Shown here: positions 53,832-64,000 of the stretch, piece after piece
Numbering within the stretch: the stretch's first letter is position 1
Layout: each line of letters begins with the position of its first letter
Translations under genes and position numbers: made by a program
Assembly: GCF_036226745.1 (NCBI RefSeq)
Contig: NZ_CP109013.1
Span: forward strand, 2,666,001-2,730,000
DNA from: Streptomyces sp. NBC_00683
GTDB lineage: Bacteria > Actinomycetota > Actinomycetes > Streptomycetales > Streptomycetaceae
Direction of reading: 5' to 3'
Length of the DNA stretch: 64,000 nucleotides
Notes under the pieces: model-generated
Told to the model about the DNA's origin: nothing
Database searches by the model: none
Seen by the model: only the letters and a program-made list of their open reading frames with translations

Positions 53832-54758
53832 TCAGCCCTTGGTGAGGATGGAGCGGGCGAAGAACAGCAGGTTGGCCGGCTTCTCCGCGAGGCGGCGCAT
53901 GAAGTAGCCGTACCAGTCGGTGCCGTACGCCGTGTAGACGCGCATCCGGTGGCCCTCGGCCGCGAGCCGGATCTGCTCGTCGCTGCGGATGCCGTACAGC
54001 ATCTGGAACTCGTACTCGTCCAGTTTGCGCCCGGCCTGGCGGGCGAGCTCCTGGCCGATCGCGATGAGACGCGGGTCGTGGGAACCGATCATCGGGTAGC
54101 CGTCGCCCACCATCAGGGTCTTCAGGATCCGGACGAACGCCTTGTCGATCTCCGGCTTGTGCTGGTACGCGACGGAGGCGGGCTCCTTGTAGGCGCCCTT
54201 CACCAGACGGACCCGGCTGCCGGCGTCGGCGAGGCGCCGGGCGTCGTCCTCGGTGCGGAACAGGTAGGCCTGGATCACGCAGCCGGTCTGCGGGAAGTCC
54301 TTCCGCAGCTCCTCGTGGATGGCGAACATCGAGTCGAGGGTGGTGTGGTCCTCGGCGTCCAGCGTGACCGTGGTGCCGATCGCGGCGGCGGCCTCGACGA
54401 CCGGCCGGATGTTGGCGAGCGCCAGCTCGTGGCCGCCGTCGAGGGACTGGCCGAACATCGACAGCTTGACCGACATCTCGGCCTTGGTGCCGAGCCCGAG
54501 GTCCTCGAGACGGCCGATCAGCTCCAGGTAGGCGTCGCGTGCGGCGGCGGCCTGCTCGGGGGTGGTGATGTCCTCACCCACGACGTCCAGGGTGACCTCG
54601 AGGCCGTGCTCGGCCGAGTCCTGGACGACCTTGACGACCTGGTCGACGGCCTCACCGGCGATGAACCGGGCGACGACCTGCTTGGTGCCCGGGGCGGCCG
54701 AGATGAAACGACGCATCTTGTCGCTGCGGGACGCGGCGAGAATCACGGGACCCAGCAC
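53832..54758 (-). CDS. putA: Proline dehydrogenase (monofunctional)
   Basis: 308 aa. FAD-dependent oxidation of proline to pyrroline-5-carboxylate, delivering electrons to the quinone pool. Barrel motifs: VGEDITTPEQ, KLSMFGQSLD, VTLDAEDHTT, VIQAYLFRTEDDARRL, VRLVKGAYKEP, IGSHDPRLI and FQMLYGIRSDEQ. Monofunctional length, as in other Gram-positive bacteria. GTG at 54758 has GGAGGTG 4-6 bases upstream; in-frame codons further upstream read through the promoter. A 12-bp unit (CAGCCCTTGGTT) is duplicated across the stop codon. Confidence 0.93.
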   Translation of the reverse strand: MLGPVILAASRSDKMRRFISAAPGTKQVVARFIAGEAVDQVVKVVQDSAEHGLEVTLDVVGEDITTPEQAAAARDAYLELIGRLEDLGLGTKAEMSVKLSMFGQSLDGGHELALANIRPVVEAAAAIGTTVTLDAEDHTTLDSMFAIHEELRKDFPQTGCVIQAYLFRTEDDARRLADAGSRVRLVKGAYKEPASVAYQHKPEIDKAFVRILKTLMVGDGYPMIGSHDPRLIAIGQELARQAGRKLDEYEFQMLYGIRSDEQIRLAAEGHRMRVYTAYGTDWYGYFMRRLAEKPANLLFFARSILTKG

Positions 54759-54900
54759 GGGGCACCTCCACGGAATATACGAACGAGGGCCGTACCGGTA
54801 CGCATATGAACAGACCGGGACGGCACGGAGAACCACCGTGAAATCTAAGGATCCTTCCGATCGTGTGCCATCGACACCTGTCACGCATCTGTGGCCACTA

Positions 54901-54920
54901 CTTCAGACATATGTCTGAAG
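54901..54920. promoter_or_regulatory. Perfect 20-bp palindrome in putA / PucR-type intergenic region
   Basis: CTTCAGACATATGTCTGAAG is identical to its reverse complement. It lies 18 bp upstream of the proposed regulator start and 142 bp from putA, the place expected for an operator that the regulator uses on itself and on putA-pruA. Confidence 0.8.
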
Positions 54921-54938
54921 AGGTGCGAGACTGGCCGG

Positions 54939-56078
54939 GTGAAGGGCGATTACCAGGAGCTGGTCGACGAGATCTCCGCGCTGCTCGGCGCCCCCGCGAC
55001 CCTGGAGAACCGGGACTTCGTCCTGGTCGCCTTCGGGGCCCACGACAGCGACGACGACACGGCGATGGACCCCGTCCGTACGCGCTCGATCCTCACCCGG
55101 CGCTCCACCCCCGCGGTCCGGGCCTGGTTCGAGGGCTTCGGCATCGCGCGCGCCACCGGCCCGGTCCGCATTCCGGCCGCCCCGGAGGCCGGAGTGTTCC
55201 GGGACCGGATCTGCCTGCCGGTACGCCATCGGGGTGTCGTCCTCGGATACGTATGGCTGCTCGACGCCGACCCCCGCCCGACCTCAGACCAGCTGACGGC
55301 GGCGATGGACGTGGCGGCCCGGATCGGGGGGCTGCTCTCCGACGAGGCTCGGGCGGGCGCCGACCTGTCCCGGGAGTTCGGCGCGGTGCTCGCGGCGGGG
55401 CGGGGATGGCAGCGCGACATGGCGGTGGCGGCGCTGCACGAGGCACTGGGCCCGGACGCGGACGGGCTGCACACCGTGGTGTGCGTGACCCCGTGGCCGG
55501 ACGAGGCACCCTCGGCCCGCACCGTGCCCTCCTCGGCGGCCCTCGCCACGGTCGCCGTGGCAGGCACGCTGTCGCTGGCCGCGCTGGTACGCCTGCGCTC
55601 CCCCGACACCCTGGACCCGGCGACGACGGCCGCGGACCGCCTGCGCTCCACTGCGGGGACCACCGCCACGGGCGGCATCGCGGTCGCCCGCCGGGGTCTG
55701 GCCGAGCTGGCCGACTCCTGGCACGAGGCACTGTCCGCGGCCCGCGCGGCCTCGGCGGAATCCCGCTTCGGCCCGGTCGCCGACTGGCGGGCCATCGGCC
55801 CGTACCGGCTGCTGGCCTCGCTGCCCCCGGCCCCGGACGCCGCCCCGGACCACACGGTCCGCACCCTGCTGACCCCGCCGCACACGGAACTGGCCCGCAC
55901 CGCCGAGGTGTTCCTCGACTGCGCGGGCCAGGCGAGCCGGACAGCGGCCGAGCTGGGCATCCACCGCCAGACGCTCTACTACCGCCTCGCCCGGGTCCAG
56001 GAGCTCACCGGGCTCGACCTGAACGACGGCGAGGACCGGCTGCTGCTGCACATGTCGCTGAAGGCGGCGCGGCTGTAG
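54939..56078 (+). CDS. PucR-family regulator, probable control of proline catabolism
   Basis: 379 aa. The N-terminal and central parts form a sensor region without clear motifs (a GAF-like [21 protein letters not shown] segment at about 85-105); the C-terminal 60 residues are the PucR HTH_30 domain ([38 protein letters not shown]). GTG at 54939 was chosen because the longer frame from 54891 would include the perfect palindrome. The ribosome site is weak. Its divergence from putA-pruA implies proline-responsive activation. Confidence 0.85.
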   Translation: MKGDYQELVDEISALLGAPATLENRDFVLVAFGAHDSDDDTAMDPVRTRSILTRRSTPAVRAWFEGFGIARATGPVRIPAAPEAGVFRDRICLPVRHRGVVLGYVWLLDADPRPTSDQLTAAMDVAARIGGLLSDEARAGADLSREFGAVLAAGRGWQRDMAVAALHEALGPDADGLHTVVCVTPWPDEAPSARTVPSSAALATVAVAGTLSLAALVRLRSPDTLDPATTAADRLRSTAGTTATGGIAVARRGLAELADSWHEALSAARAASAESRFGPVADWRAIGPYRLLASLPPAPDAAPDHTVRTLLTPPHTELARTAEVFLDCAGQASRTAAELGIHRQTLYYRLARVQELTGLDLNDGEDRLLLHMSLKAARL

Positions 56079-56111
56079 GACGGTTCCCGTGACCGGGGCC
56101 CTGACAGCAGT

Positions 56112-56149
56112 GCACCCGGCAGGCAGATGGTGGTCTGCCCGCCGGGTGC
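56112..56149. terminator. Bidirectional terminator PucR gene / serA
   Basis: GCACCCGGC-A-GGCAGA (56112-56127) pairs with TCTGCC-C-GCCGGGTGC (56134-56149); 15 base pairs with one mismatch. Confidence 0.8.
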
Positions 56150-56172
56150 GGTTGCTGCTGTGCGGCCTTGGA

Positions 56173-57765
56173 TCAGTCGGTGAGGTTCACCGAACGGGCC
56201 GAGGTGGCACCGATCTCGTCCGCGATCTCGGTCAGGACCGACTGCGGGACGTCGTCGTCGACGGTGAGCACGACCAGCGCCTCGCCGCCCACGGCCGCCC
56301 GCGAGACCTGCATGCCCGCGATGTTCAGCCCGGCCTCGCCGAGGATCTTGCCGACCGCGCCGACGACGCCGGGACGGTCCTCGTACCGCAGGACGACCAT
56401 GTGGTCGGCGAGCGCCAGGTCCACGTCGTGCTCACCGATGGCGACGATCTTCTGGAGGTGCTTGGGGCCGGCCAGCGTGCCGGAGACCGCGACCTCCTCG
56501 CCGCTGGACAGGGTGCCGCGGACGGTCACCACGTTGCGGTGGTCCGGCGACTCGGAGCTGGTGGTGAGGCGTACCTCGACACCGCGCTCCTGAGCGAAGA
56601 GCGGGGCGTTGACGTAGGACACCGTCTCGTCGACGACGTCCTCGAACACACCCTTGAGCGCGGAGAGTTCGAGCACCTTCACGTCGTGCTGGGTGATCTC
56701 GCCGTAGACCTCGACATCGAGGCGGGCCGCGACCTCGCCCGCGAGCGCGGTGAAGATACGGCCGAGCTTCTCGGCGAGGGGCAGTCCGGGACGTACGTCC
56801 TCGGCGATCACGCCGCCCTGGACGTTGACCGCGTCCGGCACGAGCTCACCGGCGAGCGCCAGGCGGACGGACTTGGCGACCGCGATGCCCGCCTTCTCCT
56901 GCGCCTCGTCGGTGGAAGCACCGAGGTGCGGGGTGCAGACGACCTGGTCGAACTGGAACAGCGGGGAGTCCGTGCAGGGCTCCTTCGTGTACACGTCCAG
57001 ACCGGCGCCGGCGACCCGGCCCTCCTTGAGGGCGGAGGCGAGCGCCTCCTCGTCGACGATGCCGCCGCGTGCGGCGTTGACGATCCGCACCGAGGGCTTC
57101 ACCTTGTGCAGCGCGTCGTCGCCGATCAGGCCGAGCGTCTCAGGGGTCTTGGGGAGGTGCACCGTGATGAAGTCGGCGACCTCGAGCAGCTCGTCCAGGG
57201 TGAGGAGCTTGACGCCCATCTGCGCGGCACGCGCGGGCTGCACATAGGGGTCGTACGCGACGATCTTCATGCCGAACGCGGACATGCGCTGCGCGACGAG
57301 CACGCCGATGCGGCCGAGGCCCACGACGCCGAGAACCTTCTCGCTGAGCTCGACGCCCGTGTACTTCGAACGCTTCCACTCGCCGTTCTTCAGGGCGGTG
57401 TTGGCCTGCGGGATGTTGCGCGCGGTGGCGACGAGCAGGCCGCAGGCGAGCTCGGCGGCCGTGACGATGTTGGACGTCGGCGCGTTGACGACCATCACGC
57501 CGGCCTTGGTGGCCGAGGAGACGTCGACGTTGTCCAGACCGACGCCCGCGCGGGCGACGACCCTGAGCTTCTTCGCGGCGGCGATGGCCTCGGCGTCGAC
57601 CTTGGTGGCGGAGCGCACCAGGATCGCGTCGACATCGGCGATCGCGGGGAGGAGTTCGGCGCGGTCCGCGCCGTTGCAGTGCCGGATCTCGAAATCCGGA
57701 CCCAGAGCGTCGACCGTGGCGGGCGACAGCTCTTCAGCAATGAGTACGACAGGTTTCGAGCTCAC
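56173..57765 (-). CDS. serA: D-3-phosphoglycerate dehydrogenase
   Basis: 530 aa. First step of serine synthesis. The NAD-binding VLGVVGLGRIG, RARAGVGLDNVDV-like segment, catalytic Arg (NAARGGIVDEEAL), and the His in VCTPHLGASTDEAQ are all present. The long form includes the intervening (ASB) domain and a C-terminal ACT domain (VVLRYEDRPGVVGAVGKILGEAG), the allosteric serine-sensing type. GTG at 57765 has GAGGA 6 bases upstream. It follows ilvC in the same direction but has its own 300-bp leader. Confidence 0.94.
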   Translation of the reverse strand: MSSKPVVLIAEELSPATVDALGPDFEIRHCNGADRAELLPAIADVDAILVRSATKVDAEAIAAAKKLRVVARAGVGLDNVDVSSATKAGVMVVNAPTSNIVTAAELACGLLVATARNIPQANTALKNGEWKRSKYTGVELSEKVLGVVGLGRIGVLVAQRMSAFGMKIVAYDPYVQPARAAQMGVKLLTLDELLEVADFITVHLPKTPETLGLIGDDALHKVKPSVRIVNAARGGIVDEEALASALKEGRVAGAGLDVYTKEPCTDSPLFQFDQVVCTPHLGASTDEAQEKAGIAVAKSVRLALAGELVPDAVNVQGGVIAEDVRPGLPLAEKLGRIFTALAGEVAARLDVEVYGEITQHDVKVLELSALKGVFEDVVDETVSYVNAPLFAQERGVEVRLTTSSESPDHRNVVTVRGTLSSGEEVAVSGTLAGPKHLQKIVAIGEHDVDLALADHMVVLRYEDRPGVVGAVGKILGEAGLNIAGMQVSRAAVGGEALVVLTVDDDVPQSVLTEIADEIGATSARSVNLTD

Positions 57766-58065
57766 GTGTGTCCTCACAAGTCCAGTGCGGACGGCCGTCC
57801 CGACGGCCGCAGGCGGTGGAGGGGCTAGCCGCGTGGAAGACGCACGACACTGTGGGCCCTGACGCGTGTATGTGTTGAGAAGTGTAGTCATGCGGCCGGA
57901 CGCGATCTGCGCCCCGGTGGAAGGATCACCCGCACGAGGTGGACGGCCTGTACAGACGTACGGTGCCGTCTCCTGCCACCGCCCCTCCCCCGCAGTGACA
58001 CGGGCGTGGGACAGACCGTGCGCCGAGGGGCGGGCCCGTGCGGACCCGCCCCTCGGCCAAGAGGC
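57766..58065. other. Intergenic region serA / ilvC
   Basis: 300 bp. It contains the ilvC terminator at 58022-58057 and the serA promoter region; no gene or clear operator was recognised. Confidence 0.5.
58022..58057 (-). terminator. Terminator after ilvC
   Basis: Perfect 13-bp stem GCCGAGGGGCGGG (58022-58034) with 58045-58057, 10-base loop, 8 bp after the ilvC stop. Confidence 0.85.
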
Positions 58066-59698
<1,633 letters not shown>

Positions 59699-59719
59699 GG
59701 AGTCGTCTCTCTCTGTCTC

Positions 59720-61576
59720 TCAGTCGTCTTCGTTGTCGCCGAAGTCGGGGCGGACACCGCGGGCTGCCAGGACCTCGTCGTTGGAGGTGCCGGCGGCGAC
59801 CATCGGCCACACCATGGCGTCCTCGTGGACGATGAAGTCGATGACGACCGGGCGGTCGTTGATCGCGTTGGCCTCGGCGATGACCTTGTCCAGGTCGGCC
59901 GGGTCCTCGCAGCGGATCGCGTAGCAGCCCATGGCCTCGGACAGCTTGACGAAGTCCGGCACGCGGGTGCCCTTCGCCGGGGCGCCGTCCGTGTCCGCGC
60001 CGGAGTGCAGCACCGTGTTGGAGTACCGCTGGTTGTAGAACAGGGTCTGCCACTGGCGGACCATCCCGAGCGCGCCGTTGTTGATGATCGCGACCTTGAT
60101 CGGGATGTTGTTGAGCGCGCAGGTGGTGAGTTCCTGATTGGTCATCTGGAAGCAGCCGTCACCGTCGATCGCCCAGACGGCGCGGTCCGGCATCCCGGCC
60201 TTGGCGCCCATCGCGGCCGGAACCGCGTACCCCATCGTCCCGGCGCCGCCGGAGTTCAGCCAGGTGGAGGGCTGCTCGTAGTTGATGAAGTGCGAGGCCC
60301 ACATCTGGTGCTGGCCGACGCCCGCCGCGAAGATCGTGCCTTCGGGGGCGAGCTGACCGATGCGCTCGATGACCTGCTGCGGCGAGAGGCTGCCGTCCTC
60401 CGGCAGGTCGTAGCCGACCGGGTAGGTCTCGCGCCACCGGTTGAGGTCCTTCCACCAGGCGGCGTAGTCGCCGGTGTTGCCCTCGGTGTGCTCCGCCTGG
60501 ACCGCCTGGACGAGGTCGGCGATGACCTCGCGGGCGTCACCGACGATCGGCACGTCGGCGGCGCGGTTCTTGCCGATCTCGGCCGGGTCGATGTCGGCGT
60601 GGACGATCTTGGCGAACGGGGCGAAGCTGTCCAGCTTGCCGGTGACGCGGTCGTCGAACCTGGCCCCGAGCGCGACGATCAGGTCGGCCTTCTGCAGCGC
60701 GGTGACGGCGGTGACCGAACCGTGCATGCCGGGCATTCCCACGTGCAGCGGGTGGCTGTCGGGGAAGGAGCCGAGCGCCATCAGTGTGGTGGTGACGGGC
60801 GCTCCGGTGAGCTCTGCCAGGACCTTCAGCTCGGCGGTCGCACCGGCCTTCATGACGCCGCCGCCGACGTACAGCACCGGGCGCTTGGCCTGGGTGATGA
60901 GCTTGGCGGCCTCACGGATCTGCTTGGCGTGCGGCTTGGTGACCGGGCGGTAGCCGGGCAGGTCCAGCGTCGGCGGCCAGCTGAAGGTCGTCTTCGCCTG
61001 CAGCGCGTCCTTGGCGATGTCGACGAGGACCGGTCCCGGGCGGCCGGTGGAGGCGATGTGGAAGGCCTCGGCGATCGTGTGCGCGATGTCCTCGGCGCGG
61101 GTGACCAGGAAGTTGTGCTTGGTGATCGGCATGGTGATGCCGCAGATGTCGGCTTCCTGGAAGGCGTCCGTACCGATGGCGGCGGAGGCCACCTGGCCGG
61201 TGATCGCGACCAGGGGCACGGAGTCCATGGCCGCGTCGGCGATCGGGGTGACCAGGTTGGTGGCACCCGGGCCCGAGGTGACCATGCAGACGCCGACCTT
61301 GCCGGTGGCCTGTGCGTAGCCGGTGGCCGCGTGGCCGGCACCCTGCTCGTGGCGGACCAGGATGTGGCGGACCCGGGTGGAGTCCATCAGCGGGTCGTAC
61401 GCCGGCAGGATGCAGCCGCCAGGGAGGCCGAATACGGTGTCGGCCCCGACTTCCTCGAGAGAGCGGATGAGGGACTGCGCGCCCGTGAGGTGCTCAACAG
61501 AGGCGGAGGACGGTCCGCCGTTACGGGCCCGCGGCTGCGGGTGGTGGGCCCCGGTGGCCTGCTCGGTCATCGGCAT
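59720..61576 (-). CDS. ilvB: Acetolactate synthase large subunit
   Basis: 618 aa ThDP-dependent catalytic subunit, common first step for Val/Leu and Ile. Motifs: [14 protein letters not shown] with the catalytic Glu region, [21 protein letters not shown], and the ThDP-magnesium motif [24 protein letters not shown]. The start could be the ATG at 61576 or the one two codons later; the site GAGAAGAGA favours neither strongly. Transcription into the gene passes a leader peptide and a terminator-type attenuator. Confidence 0.95.
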   Translation of the reverse strand: MPMTEQATGAHHPQPRARNGGPSSASVEHLTGAQSLIRSLEEVGADTVFGLPGGCILPAYDPLMDSTRVRHILVRHEQGAGHAATGYAQATGKVGVCMVTSGPGATNLVTPIADAAMDSVPLVAITGQVASAAIGTDAFQEADICGITMPITKHNFLVTRAEDIAHTIAEAFHIASTGRPGPVLVDIAKDALQAKTTFSWPPTLDLPGYRPVTKPHAKQIREAAKLITQAKRPVLYVGGGVMKAGATAELKVLAELTGAPVTTTLMALGSFPDSHPLHVGMPGMHGSVTAVTALQKADLIVALGARFDDRVTGKLDSFAPFAKIVHADIDPAEIGKNRAADVPIVGDAREVIADLVQAVQAEHTEGNTGDYAAWWKDLNRWRETYPVGYDLPEDGSLSPQQVIERIGQLAPEGTIFAAGVGQHQMWASHFINYEQPSTWLNSGGAGTMGYAVPAAMGAKAGMPDRAVWAIDGDGCFQMTNQELTTCALNNIPIKVAIINNGALGMVRQWQTLFYNQRYSNTVLHSGADTDGAPAKGTRVPDFVKLSEAMGCYAIRCEDPADLDKVIAEANAINDRPVVIDFIVHEDAMVWPMVAAGTSNDEVLAARGVRPDFGDNEDD

Positions 61577-61640
61577 TCTCTTCTCGAAGCTGAGGGTTTA
61601 TGCGGCGTGTTTGTGGGGTTTTGAGTGGTACCGGTGCAAC

Positions 61641-61674
61641 AAAAAACCCCTCGTGCCGTGAGGCAAGCGAGGGG
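61641..61674 (-). promoter_or_regulatory. Attenuator terminator upstream of ilvB
   Basis: On the minus strand CCCCTCGC...TGCC, loop, GGCA...CGAGGGG, then six T (61646-61641). It lies about 65 bp before ilvB and 45 bp after the leader peptide stop. Confidence 0.85.
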
Positions 61675-61718
61675 AGCGCGCCGGTGCGGTCTGCAAGGTG
61701 TCCATGAGTGACCCTGCT

Positions 61719-61760
61719 TCAGCCGACGCGCTTTCCAAGTACGAGAATTCGGGTGCGCAT
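61719..61760 (-). CDS. ilvB leader peptide MRTRILVLGKRVG
   Basis: 13 codons with Ile-Leu-Val-Leu at codons 5-8, a mix of exactly the branched-chain amino acids the operon makes. AGAGGG lies 8 bases upstream of the ATG. Ribosome stalling at these codons when charged tRNA is scarce would favour an antiterminator over the downstream hairpin, as in Corynebacterium ilvBNC. Confidence 0.8.
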   Translation of the reverse strand: MRTRILVLGKRVG

Positions 61761-61793
61761 GGCATTGACCCTCTCTCCGGCACGCGTACGGTG

Positions 61794-64000
61794 TCAAGTA
61801 GGTGGGACGGCCGTCTCATCATGTGAGCGGCTCTGGAGCGGGATCGAGCCACCCGCCAGAACGGGCTGCGCGGTGGGGACACCGCCTGGAACAGGAAACT
61901 TGCCACGGATCAGGGCGCGCCGCAGCCGGTATTCGTCAAGTGGCCCGGAGAAGGCCATCCCCTGTCCGTGCGTACATCCCATGGCCCGCAGCGCGCGCAC
62001 CTGCTCGGGCAGGTCGACCCCGTCGGCCACGGACTGCATACCGAGATCGCAGGCGATGCGCAACAGTCCACTGGTGATCTTGTGCAGCCGTGCGGACTCC
62101 ACGACGCCCTCGACCAGGCCGCGGTCCAGCTTCAGTACGTCGATCGGAAGCCGGCGCAGCGCGTTGATCGCCGCATAGCCGCTGCCGAAGCCGTCGAGCG
62201 CGATCCGTACGCCGAGCCTGCGCAGCGCGACGAGGCGCTGCTCAAGGTCGTCGAAGGCGATCCGCGGGTCGCTGTCGGCCACTTCGATCATGAGGGCACC
62301 GGAGGGCAGTCCGTGCCGGGTGAGGAGCGCTTCCACGGTGCCGAAGGGCCGTGAACGGTCGAGCAGTCGTCCGGCCGACACGCGCACGGACACCGGGACC
62401 GGGTGACCGGCCCTGGCCCGCTCGGCGGCCTGCTCGACGGCCTCCTCCAGCAGCCAGCCGCCGAGTTCGGCGGCGCGGTCGCTGTCCTCGGCGACGCGGA
62501 GGAACTCCGCGGGGGTGAAGAGGATGCCCTGCGCGGAGCGCCAGCGCGCCTGGGCGGCCACGGCCGCGACGGTGCCGCTGGCCAGGTGGACCACGGGCTG
62601 GTGCAGCAGCGCGAACTCGCCGTCCCTCAGGGCCGTGCGCAGCCGCGCCGCGACCTCGGAGCGGCGGACGACCTCGGCCTGCATCTGGGGGGCGTAGAGC
62701 TCGACCCTGTCCTTGCCGCTCGCCTTGGCGCGGTACATGGCGAGGTCGGCATTGCGCATGAGGTCCTTGGGGGTGATGGAGGGCTCGGCGAAGGCGACCC
62801 CGATGGAGGCCGCCACCCGGACCTCCCCGGTGCCGATCCGGTACGGCTGGGAGAGCGTGAGGCGCAGCCGGTCCGCGATCTCGTGGACCTGGCACTCCCG
62901 GGCGGCCTGGTCGCGGGTGCCGTCGCCGACGATGAGCGCGGCGAATTCGTCGCCCCCGAGGCGGGCGGCCGTGTCGGAGGCGCGTACGGACTCCTGGAGG
63001 CGGCGGGCGGCCTGGATGAGCAGCTCGTCGCCCGCCTGGTGGCCGATGGAGTCGTTGACCGCCTTGAAGCCGTCCAGGTCGATGAAGAGCACGGCGGTGC
63101 CCGGGTCGCCGGAGCGCCGGCCGCCGAGCGCCTGGCTGACCCGCGTGGTGAACAGGGCCCGGTTGGGCAGGTCGGTGAGCGGGTCGTGCTCGGCGTTGTG
63201 CTGCAACTGGGCCTGCAGCCGGACCCGTTCGGTCACGTCACGGCTGTTGAGCAGCAGACCGCCCTGGTGACGGTTGACGGTGGACTCGACGTGGAGCCAG
63301 TCACCGGTGCCCGACCTGAAGCGGCATTCGATCCGGGTGGTGGGTTCCTCCCGGGGCGGTGCCGCGAGGAACCGCCGGACCTCGTGGACGACCCCTCCGA
63401 GATCCTCGGGGTGGATGATCGAGGACAGCTCGGCGCCGACGAGGTCGTCGGCGTCGCGCCCGTAGACCCCGGCCGCCGCGGGGCTGACGTAGCGGAGTAT
63501 GCCGGTGGGCGCGGCGATCATGATGACGTCGCTGGAGCCCTGCACCAGGGAGCGGAAGTGGTTCTCCTTCTGCGCCAGCTCGTGGGTGAGCGCGATGTTG
63601 TCGAGGAGCATGATCGCCTGGCGGACGACCAGGGCGAGCACCACCGCGCAGCCGGTGAAGACCACGACCCGGTCGACGGTGCGGCCCTCGACCACGTTGT
63701 ACAGGATGCCGAGGGTGCAGACGGCGGCGGCCAGGTACGGCGTGAGCGCGGCCAGGGAGCCGGCGATGGGACGGCTGGTGGTGCGCGGCTCCCTGGCGTG
63801 CTCGACAGCGTTGTCCTGACTGCGACGGGCGCCCCACGGCGCATAGGCGAGCAGCAGGGATCCCGCGAACCAGCCCGCGTCGAGGAGCTGGCCGGACCGG
63901 TAGGTCGAGCGGAGCAGCGGCGAGGTGAACACCGCGTCGCACAGCACCGTCAGGGCGAGTGCGGCGATGGCCGTGTTCACCGCGGAGCGATTGACGTGGA
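61794..64000 (-). CDS. cdgE: PAS-GGDEF-EAL cyclic-di-GMP protein, EAL degenerate (5' end outside window)
   Basis: At least 735 residues, open to the window edge; a GTG at 63980 is possible but the frame continues beyond it, so it is treated as 5'-partial. From the N-terminal side: three or four membrane segments, a PAS domain (HFRSLVQGSSDVIMI...), a GGDEF domain with an intact signature RLGGDEF (62943-62960) and an RxxD inhibitory site RASD five residues before it, then an EAL-like domain. The EAL motif reads AAQ (62550-62558), the Asn of the metal loop is Arg (VRVSAG), and DDFG is DGFG, so phosphodiesterase activity is unlikely. The protein would make c-di-GMP. The placement beside ilvB matches cdgE of S. 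coelicolor as I recall it. Confidence 0.85.
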   Translation of the reverse strand, partial: HVNRSAVNTAIAALALTVLCDAVFTSPLLRSTYRSGQLLDAGWFAGSLLLAYAPWGARRSQDNAVEHAREPRTTSRPIAGSLAALTPYLAAAVCTLGILYNVVEGRTVDRVVVFTGCAVVLALVVRQAIMLLDNIALTHELAQKENHFRSLVQGSSDVIMIAAPTGILRYVSPAAAGVYGRDADDLVGAELSSIIHPEDLGGVVHEVRRFLAAPPREEPTTRIECRFRSGTGDWLHVESTVNRHQGGLLLNSRDVTERVRLQAQLQHNAEHDPLTDLPNRALFTTRVSQALGGRRSGDPGTAVLFIDLDGFKAVNDSIGHQAGDELLIQAARRLQESVRASDTAARLGGDEFAALIVGDGTRDQAARECQVHEIADRLRLTLSQPYRIGTGEVRVAASIGVAFAEPSITPKDLMRNADLAMYRAKASGKDRVELYAPQMQAEVVRRSEVAARLRTALRDGEFALLHQPVVHLASGTVAAVAAQARWRSAQGILFTPAEFLRVAEDSDRAAELGGWLLEEAVEQAAERARAGHPVPVSVRVSAGRLLDRSRPFGTVEALLTRHGLPSGALMIEVADSDPRIAFDDLEQRLVALRRLGVRIALDGFGSGYAAINALRRLPIDVLKLDRGLVEGVVESARLHKITSGLLRIACDLGMQSVADGVDLPEQVRALRAMGCTHGQGMAFSGPLDEYRLRRALIRGKFPVPGGVPTAQPVLAGGSIPLQSRSHDETAVPPT

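Noticed and set aside
51921..54809. 962-codon open frame on the plus strand
   Set aside because: Antisense to pruA and putA; no motif and repetitive Val/Gly/Asp composition.

Overview
This is chromosomal DNA of a Streptomyces. The base composition is very GC-rich with GC-biased third codon positions, and GTG/TTG starts are frequent. Rare TTA codons, Tat and Sec signals on many secreted hydrolases, an ATP-binding protein/HTH/DUF397 triad, and CebR-type and DasR-type operators all fit that genus. From memory, the right third (cimA to cdgE) follows the gene order of the conserved Streptomyces core. I saw no rRNA, tRNA, CRISPR, insertion sequence or phage.

Left part (1-22.8 kb). A GH101 endo-alpha-N-acetylgalactosaminidase (cut by the window edge) diverges from a GH64 beta-1,3-glucanase. 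A secreted M20 hydrolase, a PLP enzyme, a small secreted protein, a YceI protein and a translationally coupled flavoprotein/methyltransferase pair follow. Next come the ATPase/HTH/DUF397 triad, a membrane-linked sigma factor and an orphan double-glycine peptide. A plant/fungal polymer block then carries a CBM2-GH5 cellulase behind a perfect CebR box, a CBM2-Cip1-like protein and a GH18 chitinase behind a DasR (dre) site. A gntR-ABC operon, a PPK2 kinase, an FMN protein with an iron-box-like site and a TPM-like membrane protein close the region.

Centre (22.8-38.3 kb). A beta-glucan utilisation locus: a divergent secreted GH30 plus a LacI regulator, then a minus-strand operon of solute-binding lipoprotein, four Opp-type ABC subunits, GH1, two-CBM32 GH16 and CBM11/Calx-beta/GH3. 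Secreted enzymes would cut beta-1,3/1,6-glucan, the ABC system would import oligomers, and GH1 would finish them to glucose. With GH64 and GH18 the window holds a near-complete fungal-wall degrading set.

Right part (38.3-64 kb). Amino-acid metabolism: citramalate synthase (with an attenuator), a TetR-agmatine deiminase-urease-like operon with a divergent NCS1 permease, ilvE, leuB, a second GH3 with its TetR, the proline catabolic pair putA-pruA divergent from a PucR regulator across a perfect 20-bp palindrome, serA, and ilvB-ilvN-ilvC behind a leader-peptide attenuator. The window ends inside a PAS-GGDEF-EAL protein whose EAL domain has lost its signature.
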